DNA of 64,000 nucleotides. Origin: JAWKUK01 sp964402175. Its GTDB lineage: Bacteria; Planctomycetota; UBA1135; GCA-002686595. Position numbers and translations under genes: made by a program. Shown one piece after another: positions 17,849 to 26,170 of this stretch. How positions within the stretch are numbered: position 1 is the stretch's first letter; each line of letters opens with the position of its first letter. The DNA is taken from contig CAYOBN010000007.1 in assembly GCA_964402175.1 (NCBI GenBank), positions 37,365 to 101,364 on the forward strand, given 5' to 3'. A model generated the notes under the pieces. It searched no databases and was not told where the DNA came from. It saw only the letters and a list, made by a program, of their open reading frames with translations.

Positions 17849-20224
17849 ATGACCAGCGCACCGCTGACCAGCGCGACGGCCCAGCCGCCCGCGCCCCAGG
17901 ACCTCCGCCGCCCGAAGCTGTCCGAGTTGGAGCCCCACTTCGGCCAGTGGGAGATCGTCGGCGATCTGATCGACCAGTGCATCGACCTGACGCTCAACCT
18001 GCGCCAGAGCGGTCACCCGGGCGGCTCGCGCTCGAAGGTGCCGTTCATGGTCGCGACGACGCTCGGTGGCTTCATGCGCTTCGACCTGCGGCGCCCGGAG
18101 CACCCCTTCGGCGACCGCTACGTGCTCGTCGCGGGGCACTGCAACCCGGGCACGTACGCGATGCTGGCCGTCTACAACGAAGCGCTGCGCATCATGCACG
18201 AGCGCACGGGCGACAGCCGCTACCTCGTCCCGAACGCGGGGCACCGCCAGCTCGTGTGGGAGGACCTCCTCTGGCTGCGCCACAACAAGCACCTGCCGGG
18301 CCACGCCGAGATGGAGGGCAAGACGCTCTTCTTCAAGTTCAACACCGGCCCGAGCGGTCACGGCGCGCCGGCGGCGCTGGGTGAGGCCCTCGCGCTCAAA
18401 CACGCCGGCGTCCCGGCGCGGGTCTTCGCTTGCGAAGGCGAAGGCGGGCACACGGCGGGCGCTCACCACGAGGTCAAGAACTCGGCCTACGGGCTCGGCC
18501 TCGACAACCTGATCTACCTCTTCGACTGGAACGACCACGGCATCGACGCGTTTGCGAACTCGACGGTGCAATGGGGCACGCCGCAGGAGTGGTTCGAGTC
18601 CCACGGCTGGCGCACCGCAGGCGCGGAGGACGGCCACGACTACCGCCAGATCACGCGCGCGCTCGAGACCGTGATCTCCGCCGAGGCGACCGACAAACGG
18701 CCGGGTTGTGTGTGGTTCCGCACACGCAAGGGCCGCGGTTACCACGTCTACGATGCGCCGTCCCACGGCAAGGCCCACGCGCGCAACTCCGAGCTCTTCT
18801 GGCGCTGCCGCGAGGACTTCGCCAAGAAGTACGGGGTCACGTTCGACGGCCACGGCGACACGACGGACCCGGGCGAGGACAAGTGCCGCGAGCAGTCTAA
18901 GGCCTGGTTCAAGACGGTCTTCAGCGTCCTGCGCAACACGCCGGGGCTCGCGGAGTACGTCGCGAACACGCTGTGCGACCTGGGTGACTCGATCCCGACC
19001 CCCGCGCGCTCGTTCCGGCTCGACGCGAAGCGCAACATGCACGAGGACCGGTCGTGGCTCGACCTGTCAAAGCTGCCGGAGTCGCTCTTCGTCGCTCCGG
19101 GCACAAAAGCCGCCAACAAAGACGGGTTCGCGAAGTTCGGCGCTTGGGTGAACGGGCTGGCGCGCGAGCGCATGGGCCGTCCGCTCGTGCTCGCGTGCTC
19201 GGCGGACCTGGCGGATTCGACCTCCATCTCGGGGTTCGCGAAGAACTTCGGCGAAGCGAAGGGTTTCGGTTGGTACGAGCGCGACTCCAATCCTGAGGGC
19301 TCGCTCCTGCCGCAGCAGATCACGGAGTTCACGAACTCGGGCCTCGTCGTGGGCCTCGCGACCGTGAACATGCACCAGGAGCCCGAGAAGCAGTTCCTCG
19401 GCTACTGGGGCGCGTGCTCGACCTACGGCAGCTTCAGCTACCTGAAGTACGGCATGATGCGCCTCTTCAGCCAGTTGGCGCAGGACTGCGAGCTGAAGGT
19501 CGGCAAGGTGATCTGGGTCGCGGGCCACTCCGGCCCCGAGACCGCCGAGGACAGCCGCACCCACTTCGGCATCTTCGCCCCCATCGTGACGCAGCTCTTC
19601 CCCGACGGGCACGTCATCAACCTGCGCCCGTGGGAGCACAACGAAGTGGCGCCGTGCCTCGCTGCAGCGCTGGCGACGGACGTCCCGATCATCGCTCTGC
19701 ACCTGACCCGTCCGCTCGTCGTCACCCCCGACCGCGCGAAGCTCGGCATGGCGAGCCACATGGACGCGGCGAAGGGCGCGTACATCGTGCGCGACCACGA
19801 TCCGAAGCGTCCGAAGGAGGGCACCGTCATCGTCGAGGGCACCTCGACGATGGAGTCGATCATGGAGCTCCTGCCGAAGCTCCACTCCGGCGAAGCGCCG
19901 AACGTCAAGGTCGTCGCAGCGATCAGCTACGAGCTCTTCATGCGCCAACCGAAGGAGTACCGCGACAGCGTGCTGCACAAGTCGGACTGGCTCGACTCCA
20001 CCGTGATCTCGAACGGCGCGCGCATCGGCATGCACCCGTGGCTCTCCAGCAAGGTCGCGGAGCAGTACGCGATGACCTCGGACTTCGATGACCGTTGGCG
20101 CACGGGCGGCACCGTCGCCGAGGTCAAGCGCGAGGCCCACCTGGACCCGGACAGCCTGCTGGACGGCATCCGCCGCTTTGCGCGCGACCGCGAGGAGCGC
20201 CTCGGCCGTTTGAGCCTGCCCTGA
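17849..20224 (+). CDS. Transketolase-like thiamine-diphosphate enzyme
   Basis: A 791-residue protein, longer than typical transketolases (~650-700). Transketolase hallmarks are present in order: SGHPGG (His56), VAGHCNPGTYAML (His97), NTGPSGHG (His171), and the diphosphate/metal motif ACEGEGG then HHEVKNSAYG, which replaces the usual GDG...N wording. The pyrimidine-domain segment LACSADLADST and the catalytic-Glu segment QITEFTNSGLVVGLA follow. A ThDP enzyme moving two-carbon or related units between sugar phosphates is likely, but the altered motif and extra length between domains make it a divergent subgroup whose substrate cannot be read off. It is cytosolic and stands alone between the divergent EamA gene and an assembly gap. 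Confidence 0.85.
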   Translation: MTSAPLTSATAQPPAPQDLRRPKLSELEPHFGQWEIVGDLIDQCIDLTLNLRQSGHPGGSRSKVPFMVATTLGGFMRFDLRRPEHPFGDRYVLVAGHCNPGTYAMLAVYNEALRIMHERTGDSRYLVPNAGHRQLVWEDLLWLRHNKHLPGHAEMEGKTLFFKFNTGPSGHGAPAALGEALALKHAGVPARVFACEGEGGHTAGAHHEVKNSAYGLGLDNLIYLFDWNDHGIDAFANSTVQWGTPQEWFESHGWRTAGAEDGHDYRQITRALETVISAEATDKRPGCVWFRTRKGRGYHVYDAPSHGKAHARNSELFWRCREDFAKKYGVTFDGHGDTTDPGEDKCREQSKAWFKTVFSVLRNTPGLAEYVANTLCDLGDSIPTPARSFRLDAKRNMHEDRSWLDLSKLPESLFVAPGTKAANKDGFAKFGAWVNGLARERMGRPLVLACSADLADSTSISGFAKNFGEAKGFGWYERDSNPEGSLLPQQITEFTNSGLVVGLATVNMHQEPEKQFLGYWGACSTYGSFSYLKYGMMRLFSQLAQDCELKVGKVIWVAGHSGPETAEDSRTHFGIFAPIVTQLFPDGHVINLRPWEHNEVAPCLAAALATDVPIIALHLTRPLVVTPDRAKLGMASHMDAAKGAYIVRDHDPKRPKEGTVIVEGTSTMESIMELLPKLHSGEAPNVKVVAAISYELFMRQPKEYRDSVLHKSDWLDSTVISNGARIGMHPWLSSKVAEQYAMTSDFDDRWRTGGTVAEVKREAHLDPDSLLDGIRRFARDREERLGRLSLP

Positions 20225-20303
20225 GAAAGGGACACTGGACAGGGGCACGGGAAAGCACGAAATCCGGCAGCGCGTCGGTGGATTTCCGCGCGCGCGGGCA
20301 GTG

Positions 20304-20403
20304 NNNNNNNNNNNNNNNNNNNNNNNNNNNNNNNNNNNNNNNNNNNNNNNNNNNNNNNNNNNNNNNNNNNNNNNNNNNNNNNNNNNNNNNNNNNNNNNNN
20401 NNN
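20304..20403. other. Assembly gap of 100 N
   Basis: Exactly 100 N, the usual placeholder for a gap of unknown size. It hides the start of the secreted protein that follows. The 79 bases between the previous stop and the gap hold nothing recognisable. Confidence 0.99.
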
Positions 20404-22806
20404 CGCGCACCTGCAGCGCAGCCCCGCCTCGACCGTCCGGACATCCGCACGACGTCGGACAACCCCTACGACCCGCCGTCCGAAGGCACAACCCGGCGGC
20501 GCCCGCTGACACCGTCCCGCACCGTCGAGGCGCCGGACCTGCGCTCGCGCGACGCGGTCGAGACCGCGCCCGTCTCGAACCGGGCCCCGGAGCGCCTCGC
20601 CCCCGAGTACGACGTGACCGTGGACGGCACCCACTGGGTGCGCGGGGTCGACTACAAAGCGAGCTTCGGCCGTGACGGCGCGACGTTCATCCCCTTCCTC
20701 GGGTCGTCCGCGCCGCGGAACTTCCCCGTGCGCTTCTCGGTGACGGAGCTGCGCCAAGGCGCAGCGCGGCTCGAGCTGCAGACGCCCGCCGTCGAGCGGG
20801 AAGCGGACCGCATCACGCTGGACCAGGGCCCCGTCCAGAGCGAGTACGTCGCGCTGCCTCGCGGCGTCGAGCAGCTCTTCGTCTTCGACGCGCCCCTCGG
20901 CGCGGGCGACCTCGTCCTGGAGCTCTCGCTCGAGACGGAGCTCGCCGCCGCGCGCCGCGGCGCGGGCTGGCGCTTCGACGGCCCCTTCGGCGGCGTCGAC
21001 TACGGCGCGGCCTTCGTGCTCGACGCTGCGGGCAAGAAGCTCGATCTGACCACGGAGCGCAGCGCCGATGGCTTCCGCTTCACGATCCCGGCCGAGTTCC
21101 TCGCCGCGGCGGAGTGGCCGATCGCGCTCGATCCGATCCTCTCGACGTTCACGATCGACGCGACCACGACCGATCACCTGCAGCCCGACATCGCCTACGA
21201 TCGGACCCGCGACAGGTTCCTCGTGGTCGCTGAAGAGGTCTTCTCTGCGACCGATCATGACGTGCGGAGCTGGCTCGTCGACAACACCGGTGCAGTCAGC
21301 GGTGTGCTCCCGATCGAGCTCACGTCCGCTAACGCGGAGCGCCCGCGCGTCGCGTGTACGGACGTTCGCCGCTCGTTCCTCGTCGTCTTCACACAGGGCA
21401 CAGCAGGTGGTCCAGGCCGTCAGATCACCGGCCGCTCCCGCAACGCCGATCTCAACACGCTCAGCACCTCGTTCCGCATCGACGAGAACACCGCTAACGA
21501 TCGTCGTCACGCGGACGTCTGCGGCGATACGTACACCACCGTATCCGATGCCCACTTCACGGTGGTTTGGCAGCGGGTCTGGAACAGCAACGACTCCGAC
21601 ATCGCCGTGCGCACCGTCAATCCCAATGGGACGTTCGTGACGGCGGAGCAAATGGTCACCAACGTCGTCAACATCTCGGACGAAGACCCTTCGATCTCGA
21701 AGAGCATCACGACGGGCAACGCCACTGCCGCCATCGTGTGGCGCCGGCGTGACTCGTCGACGACCTCGCGCATCATGGGGTCTGTGATCAACTTCAATGG
21801 TTCCGCGATCCGTGATCCGTTCTTCGTGAGCACCGACGTCAGTCGTCATGCCACCCCGCAGGTCTCCGGTGCTGTGAACGTCGCACTCTCACCGACCGTG
21901 ATCGGCGGGACCTTCCTCGCGACCTGGTCGACCGACTTCCTCACGGACTCTGACGTCACGCTGCGCGCGTTCCAGTCCGATTCCTCGAACACGACGATCC
22001 CGGCCTTCAGCATCGAGTCGCACCTCGACTTCATGCAGAACGTCAACTTCGCGCTCGACCAGATCACCCCTGACGTCGCGGCGGTCGAAGATGGCTGGAT
22101 CGTCGTGTACGCGGCCCAGTTCCCGGGCGCTACCGACTACGTGATCCGCGCGGACTCGCTGAACTTGGTGGGCAACCGGCTCGGGATCTCGGAGCGCTAC
22201 CTCGCGCTCACGATCACTTTCCAGGACACCTTCATGCCGGCGATCGCAAGCCGTCACGAAGGAGGCGAGGCTGGTGATCGCGAGGCGTGCACGACGTGGT
22301 ACCAGCAGGTCTCTGCCGGTGCCCAGGGCGACATTCGCGCTGCGCTGCATCTCGCCTCGCCGGTCAATACGTGCGCCGCGCAGTACACGTTCTGCACGAG
22401 CGGTCCGAATGGCTCGAACCCGAATCGGGGCTCGTTCATGTTCGCCACCGGCGATCTTTCGGTGACGGGCGCCAAGACCTTGTGGGCGGAAGGGATGACG
22501 ACCAACGCCTTCGGGTACTTCCTCTGCTCGCTGAACGCACAGAGCGGTATCTCGCCGCCAGGCAGCGCAGGTTCCCTGTGCCTCGGTGGCAGCATCGGGC
22601 GCTACTCGAACTCGATCCTGAATACGGGTCCGCTCGGAGGCTTCCAACTCGTCATCAACCCGCAAGCGCTGTCGCAACCCACCGGGCCGGTCGCGGCGGC
22701 TGCGGGCCAGACGTGGTACTTCCAAGCGTGGCACCGTGACTTCCCCCCGGGCGGCGGCGCGCCGACGTCGAACTTCACGAACGCGGTCGGGATTCCGTTC
22801 CAGTGA
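20404..22806 (+). CDS. Large secreted protein with C-terminal Cys module (5' end in gap)
   Basis: At least 801 residues; the start and any signal peptide are lost in the N run. No enzyme motif seen. The N-terminal third is beta-rich (VTVDGTHWVRGVDYKASFG; AEWPIALDPILSTFTIDA), like proteins where a propeller follows a short beta domain. The middle has repeated blocks of DIAYDRTRDRFLVVAEE and HFTVVWQRVWNS type, suggesting a beta-propeller. The last ~140 residues (from 22384) form a module with CTSGPNGSNPN, GSLCLGGSIGRYSNS, WYFQAWHRD and SNFTNAVGIPFQ, also seen in the proteins at 33724, 36973 and 44244. I infer an exported surface or matrix protein. Hairpin 22818-22860 follows it. Confidence 0.75.
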   Translation, partial: RAPAAQPRLDRPDIRTTSDNPYDPPSEGTTRRRPLTPSRTVEAPDLRSRDAVETAPVSNRAPERLAPEYDVTVDGTHWVRGVDYKASFGRDGATFIPFLGSSAPRNFPVRFSVTELRQGAARLELQTPAVEREADRITLDQGPVQSEYVALPRGVEQLFVFDAPLGAGDLVLELSLETELAAARRGAGWRFDGPFGGVDYGAAFVLDAAGKKLDLTTERSADGFRFTIPAEFLAAAEWPIALDPILSTFTIDATTTDHLQPDIAYDRTRDRFLVVAEEVFSATDHDVRSWLVDNTGAVSGVLPIELTSANAERPRVACTDVRRSFLVVFTQGTAGGPGRQITGRSRNADLNTLSTSFRIDENTANDRRHADVCGDTYTTVSDAHFTVVWQRVWNSNDSDIAVRTVNPNGTFVTAEQMVTNVVNISDEDPSISKSITTGNATAAIVWRRRDSSTTSRIMGSVINFNGSAIRDPFFVSTDVSRHATPQVSGAVNVALSPTVIGGTFLATWSTDFLTDSDVTLRAFQSDSSNTTIPAFSIESHLDFMQNVNFALDQITPDVAAVEDGWIVVYAAQFPGATDYVIRADSLNLVGNRLGISERYLALTITFQDTFMPAIASRHEGGEAGDREACTTWYQQVSAGAQGDIRAALHLASPVNTCAAQYTFCTSGPNGSNPNRGSFMFATGDLSVTGAKTLWAEGMTTNAFGYFLCSLNAQSGISPPGSAGSLCLGGSIGRYSNSILNTGPLGGFQLVINPQALSQPTGPVAAAAGQTWYFQAWHRDFPPGGGAPTSNFTNAVGIPFQ

Positions 22807-22817
22807 CCGCTCGAGCG

Positions 22818-22860
22818 GCGCCTGCGACCCACCGGACACCTGCTGTGGGGTCGCAGGCGC
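22818..22860 (+). terminator. Hairpin after the large secreted protein
   Basis: Perfect 13-base arms GCGCCTGCGACCC and GGGTCGCAGGCGC with a 17-base loop, starting 12 bases after the stop. No T tract. Confidence 0.65.
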
Positions 22861-22897
22861 TCGCCCATCCAACTTCGATGAAGGTCCGCGCCAGTGT

Positions 22898-22903
22898 TAC
22901 GCT
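22898..22903 (+). promoter_or_regulatory. -10-like hexamer of the small membrane protein gene
   Basis: TACGCT ends seven bases before ATG 22911, which argues for that start rather than in-frame ATG 22878. Confidence 0.4.
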
Positions 22904-22910
22904 CTGGCGC

Positions 22911-23129
22911 ATGGCAGGTTTCCTCCGCGAAGTCACTGAGGGCGTCGTTCGATCCCTCGGACGCGCAATCGCGACACTCGTCGCCAGCACCGTCGTGGGG
23001 GCCCTTGCGGGGCTCGTGTTCGGGCTCGTTCAGTGGGAGTTCCTAGGGCCGCTCCTCGGCAGCCTCATCGGCGCAGGCGGCGGGCTGGCGCTCGGCTGCC
23101 TCGTGCTCTTCGTGTACGCGCAAGCGTGA
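22911..23129 (+). CDS. Small two-helix membrane protein
   Basis: A 72-residue protein I do not recognise. It begins with a basic amphipathic stretch (MAGFLREVTEGVVRSLGRAI) and then has two membrane helices joined by a short turn: ATLVASTVVGALAGLVFGLV and LLGSLIGAGGGLALGCLVLF. Gly/Ala spacing within the helices suggests tight packing, perhaps as an oligomer. It has no neighbour in an obvious operon. Confidence 0.5.
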   Translation: MAGFLREVTEGVVRSLGRAIATLVASTVVGALAGLVFGLVQWEFLGPLLGSLIGAGGGLALGCLVLFVYAQA

Positions 23130-23328
23130 ACGCGGACGAGGTTGTTCACAAGTCCTCACGACGGACCCCAGCGCGAGTGCCAGCCACGGCGCAGCGGCTG
23201 AACCTGCGCATCATGGTCGAGATAAGGCTAGATACGCGATAGTGTGCCCTGCGCCGAGGTGTGGCATCGGTCGGCGTTTGGATGGATGGTTTCGCCGTGG
23301 AGCACACCAACTCCATCGACTGGAACTG

Positions 23329-23341
23329 CCTTACAGTAAGG
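23329..23341 (+). promoter_or_regulatory. Palindrome overlapping the ribosome-binding site of the ACT gene
   Basis: CCTTACAGTAAGG is a perfect dyad whose right arm contains the AAGG of the ribosome-binding site 11 bases before ATG 23353. It could act as an operator or weak hairpin hiding the site. Confidence 0.35.
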
Positions 23342-23352
23342 TGAGTACAGCT

Positions 23353-23748
23353 ATGACGAATGAGACCTTCGACTTCTCCATCCATCCCGAACTGCTCGCG
23401 ATCGCGCGGCTCGACGCCTCCGCGCCGCTGCCGGATTGGGCGCGGGGTGGGTTCGTCACGATCTCGCGGACGGTGCACGAGCTCTCGGTCGTGTGCTCGC
23501 AGGAGTACGTGCCAGAGGGGGTCCAGGCCGAGCGTGACAAGGTGGCGCTCGGCGTCGTCGGTGTCATTCCGATGACAACCGTCGGCGTGCTCGCTGCGTT
23601 GTGCGGCGCGCTGGCGGCGCGTTCGGTGCCGGTCTTCGTGATCTCGACCTACGACACGGACTACCTCTTGGTGTCGCGGGCTCGCCTGCAAGAGGCGCGC
23701 GAGGCGCTGACGGGCCTCGGGCACCGGGTCGTCGGGGACGTGACGTAG
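23353..23748 (+). CDS. ACT-domain protein
   Basis: A 131-residue cytosolic protein with two ACT-like halves. The first is SRTVHELSVVCSQEYVPEG after ISR; the second is VLAALCGALAARSVPVFVIS with TYDTDYLLVSRARLQEAREAL. This matches small stand-alone ACT proteins of the CASTOR/ACT_7 type, whose domains usually bind amino acids and control partner enzymes. ATG 23353 is chosen over GTG 23341 because AAGGTG lies at a suitable distance. The 223 bases before it contain no gene. The regulated partner is not obvious from neighbours. Confidence 0.8.
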   Translation: MTNETFDFSIHPELLAIARLDASAPLPDWARGGFVTISRTVHELSVVCSQEYVPEGVQAERDKVALGVVGVIPMTTVGVLAALCGALAARSVPVFVISTYDTDYLLVSRARLQEAREALTGLGHRVVGDVT

Positions 23749-23758
23749 GCGCCCACCG

Positions 23759-23787
23759 AAGCGCGCCTCAGCGGCCGAGGCGCGCTT
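23759..23787. terminator. Bidirectional hairpin between ACT and glycosyltransferase genes
   Basis: Perfect 11-base arms AAGCGCGCCTC and GAGGCGCGCTT with loop AGCGGCC. It overlaps the last codons of the convergent glycosyltransferase gene. Confidence 0.7.
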
Positions 23788-24673
23788 TCTTGTCGATCAG
23801 GTCGGCGACGAGGCCCAGGCTCAGCGTCTGCATGAACGCGACGAAGAGCAGGACGGTCTTGTCGCCCAGGTTCGGCGCGGGCTCGACGAGAAAGAGGTCG
23901 TACGCGAGCGAGGCCATGAAGAGCGCCAGCACGCCGAGCGACAGCGGGTAGAAGATCCGCAGCGGATTGAAGTACAGGACCGTGCGCAGGATCAGCGCGA
24001 GGAACCCGAGGGTGTCCCTTATGGGCTTGATCTTGGAACGCCCCTCGCGCGCCGCGTAGTCGATCGGGATGTAGTCCACGCGGTGGCCATTGGTCAGCGC
24101 CGCGAGGGTGATCGTGGTCGTGAAGGAGAAACCCTGCGGGAGCACGCTGCGGTACGCGAGCACCAGGTCCTTGCGCATCGCACGCATCCCCGAGTTCAGG
24201 TCGGGGATGGGCGTACCGGCGAGGTACTGCGCGATCCATCGCAGCACGGCTTTGGCAGGGCGTCGGATCAGCGGGATGTGGACGTCGGCGCCGATCCGCG
24301 CGCCGACCGCCATGTCGGCGCCGTCGTCGACGGCGGCGAGGAGCTCCACGATCCGATCCTCGGGGTACGTGCCGTCCGCGTCGGTGATGACGACGACGTC
24401 GTAGGTCGCGTGGGCGATGCCGGTCTTCAGCGCCGCGCCGTAGCCCAGGTTGCGCGGGTGCCGCACGGCTCGGATCCGCGGCTCGTTGCTCGCGAGCGCC
24501 TCGAGCTTCGCTCCCGTCGCATCGCGCGAGCCGTCGTCGACGACGACGAGCTCGGTCGGGCGCCCGAGCTCCAGCGCGAGCAGGCGGCGCACGACCCCCT
24601 CGAGGCCCCGCTCTTCATCGAAGGCGGGGACGACGATCGACACACCGCGCTGGGGTCCGGGGCCTTGGCTCAC
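23768..24673 (-). CDS. Family 2 glycosyltransferase, polyprenyl-phosphate-sugar type
   Basis: A 301-residue membrane-associated glycosyltransferase with the GT-A fold: start motif VSIVVPAFDEERGLEGVV, nucleotide site VVVDDGSRDAT, and DAD at 98-100 (VVVITDADGTYPED) binding the divalent metal. DLNSGMRAMRKDLV and GFSFTTTITLA follow, as in dolichol/undecaprenyl-phosphate sugar synthases. Two C-terminal hydrophobic helices (FLALILRTVLYFNPLRIFYP; LGVLALFMASLAYDLFLV) fit a membrane-bound form that loads sugar onto a lipid carrier. The GTG start overlaps the mutY stop (GTGA on the minus strand at 24670-24673), so translation is coupled though functions appear unrelated. Sugar specificity is unknown. 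Confidence 0.88.
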   Translation of the reverse strand: MSQGPGPQRGVSIVVPAFDEERGLEGVVRRLLALELGRPTELVVVDDGSRDATGAKLEALASNEPRIRAVRHPRNLGYGAALKTGIAHATYDVVVITDADGTYPEDRIVELLAAVDDGADMAVGARIGADVHIPLIRRPAKAVLRWIAQYLAGTPIPDLNSGMRAMRKDLVLAYRSVLPQGFSFTTTITLAALTNGHRVDYIPIDYAAREGRSKIKPIRDTLGFLALILRTVLYFNPLRIFYPLSLGVLALFMASLAYDLFLVEPAPNLGDKTVLLFVAFMQTLSLGLVADLIDKKARLGR

Positions 24674-25836
24674 GCTCCCTCTCCTTCGGCAAAGAGGGCC
24701 CCGCGGCTCGAATCGAGCCGCGCGAGGACCTTGCGGGCCATGCCGGAGAGGGGCACGGTGCGGGCTTCGTCCGCGGTCATGGCGCGCCAGCCGGCGGGCG
24801 GGTCGCCGGCGACCTCGGCGGCGCGGACATGCATGCGGATCCGGTGGTGCGTGATCGCGTGGCGCAAGGTGAAGAGCGCGCGGCCTGGCCGCAGGGTGAA
24901 GCCGGGCGCCGGGGGCAGCGCGTCCGGGAAGAGGTGCACGGGGGCGTCGGGCGCGGGCCGCAGCTCGACGGTCGGGAGCTGCCAGAGGCCGCCCATGCGC
25001 CCCTCCGCGGCCCGCTGCTGGAACCAGTGCACGGGCCGCGGCCCGGCGACGACCGCGGCGGGCGCGAGGTAGACCTCGAGCGCGACGTCCACCGGCTGCG
25101 GCACCGGGCGCGGCGGCGGAAGCTGCAGCGCACGGCCGCTCGCCCGACCGCGGCAGAGCGCGGCGACGGGGCACACGCCGCACGCGGGCGCCTTCGGGGT
25201 GCAGACGGTCGCGCCGAGCTCCATCAGCGCCTGGTTCCACTCGCCGGGCGACGCGGGCGCCGGGCCTTTGCGCGGCGGTGTGGCCGGGGGCCGGGCGGGG
25301 ACGAGAGCCTCCGCGATGGACCAGCACGCGGTGGTGAGCTCGCGCGAGCCGCGGGCGCCGGGCAGCTCGAAGAGGCGCGCAAAGACCCGCTCGACGTTGC
25401 CATCGACGAGCGCCTCGGGCTCATCGAACGCGATCGAGAGCACCGCGCCCGCGGTGTACGGGCCGACACCGGGCAGAGCGCGTAGGCCGTCGCGTGTGCG
25501 AGGAAACGCGCCGCCGTGCAGCGCGACGACCTCCTTGGCCGCAGCGTGCAGCGCCCGTGCGCGGCGGTAATAGCCGAGGCCCGACCACGCAGCGAGGACG
25601 TCCTCCTCGCTGGCCTCGGCGAGCGCCTCGACGGTCGGAAAGCGGCGCAGGAAACGCACCCAATACCCCTCGACCGCTTCGACGCGCGTCTGCTGCAGCA
25701 TGAGCTCGCTGACCCAGATCGCGTACGGATCGCGGGTGCGGCGCCACGGCAGGTCACGCCGGTGGCCGCGGTACCAGGCGACGAGTCGCTCGCGCAGCGC
25801 ACGCTGGACGTCGGGGGTCGGGAGGGGCTCGGGCAC
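24670..25836 (-). CDS. mutY: A/G-specific adenine glycosylase MutY
   Basis: A 388-residue DNA repair enzyme that removes adenine mispaired with 8-oxoguanine. The HhH glycosylase domain has the catalytic Glu44 in VSELMLQQTRVEAV, the hairpin LPGVGPYTAGAV and catalytic Asp145 in LVDGNVERVFAR. The iron-sulfur loop is complete: Cys212, 219, 222 and 228 (C-x6-C-x2-C-x5-C). The C-terminal 8-oxoG-reading domain ends in LFTLRHAITHHRIRMHV. An extra Pro/Arg-rich insertion (ARPPATPPRKGPAPASPG) sits before the iron-sulfur loop. GTG 25836 is chosen because it gives a normal N-terminus and is preceded by TATCCT; open sequence further upstream runs into the assembly gap and is not MutY-like. Confidence 0.93.
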   Translation of the reverse strand: MPEPLPTPDVQRALRERLVAWYRGHRRDLPWRRTRDPYAIWVSELMLQQTRVEAVEGYWVRFLRRFPTVEALAEASEEDVLAAWSGLGYYRRARALHAAAKEVVALHGGAFPRTRDGLRALPGVGPYTAGAVLSIAFDEPEALVDGNVERVFARLFELPGARGSRELTTACWSIAEALVPARPPATPPRKGPAPASPGEWNQALMELGATVCTPKAPACGVCPVAALCRGRASGRALQLPPPRPVPQPVDVALEVYLAPAAVVAGPRPVHWFQQRAAEGRMGGLWQLPTVELRPAPDAPVHLFPDALPPAPGFTLRPGRALFTLRHAITHHRIRMHVRAAEVAGDPPAGWRAMTADEARTVPLSGMARKVLARLDSSRGALFAEGEGA

Positions 25837-25845
25837 CGGCGGGAC

Positions 25846-25851
25846 AGGATA
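25846..25851 (-). promoter_or_regulatory. -10-like hexamer of mutY
   Basis: TATCCT on the minus strand ends nine bases before the GTG start at 25836. The same hexamer sits before argS and the DUF2959 gene. Confidence 0.45.
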
Positions 25852-26170
25852 CGGAACCGACCCGCGCGGCGCTGCACTGGGAACACCGGGCCGGGCTCGA
25901 TGCGCGGTGCGAGGTGCCTGGGCCAATGCCGTCGGTCCGCGGGGGGGAGTCCCAGCGGGCCGCCGGCCGCGGCGCGCGCGCCCCGCGGGCCCCGCCAAAC
26001 CCCAGGCGCCGAGCGAGGGGAAGNNNNNNNNNNGCTGCAGTGTCACCCCGGGCCGGGGCGCGCGGCGGGGGGGGTGGCGCGTGGGCCACGGCGGGCGGCC
26101 CGGGGGGTGGCGCCCCCGGGACCCGACGGCCGCGGCGCGAGCTCCGCGCGAGCCCGGCATACCCACTGGC
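25852..26170. other. Very GC-rich intergenic region with a 10-N gap
   Basis: About 320 bases between mutY and the minus-strand metzincin gene, almost entirely G and C, with 10 N at 26024-26033. I see no gene. Several short GC inverted repeats occur but are expected at this composition. The true length and sequence across the N run are uncertain. Confidence 0.7.

Noticed and set aside
12842..23748. TAG read as a sense codon throughout the genome
   Set aside because: TAG ends the intact genes at 12844, 16632 (minus) and 23748 at the expected protein ends.
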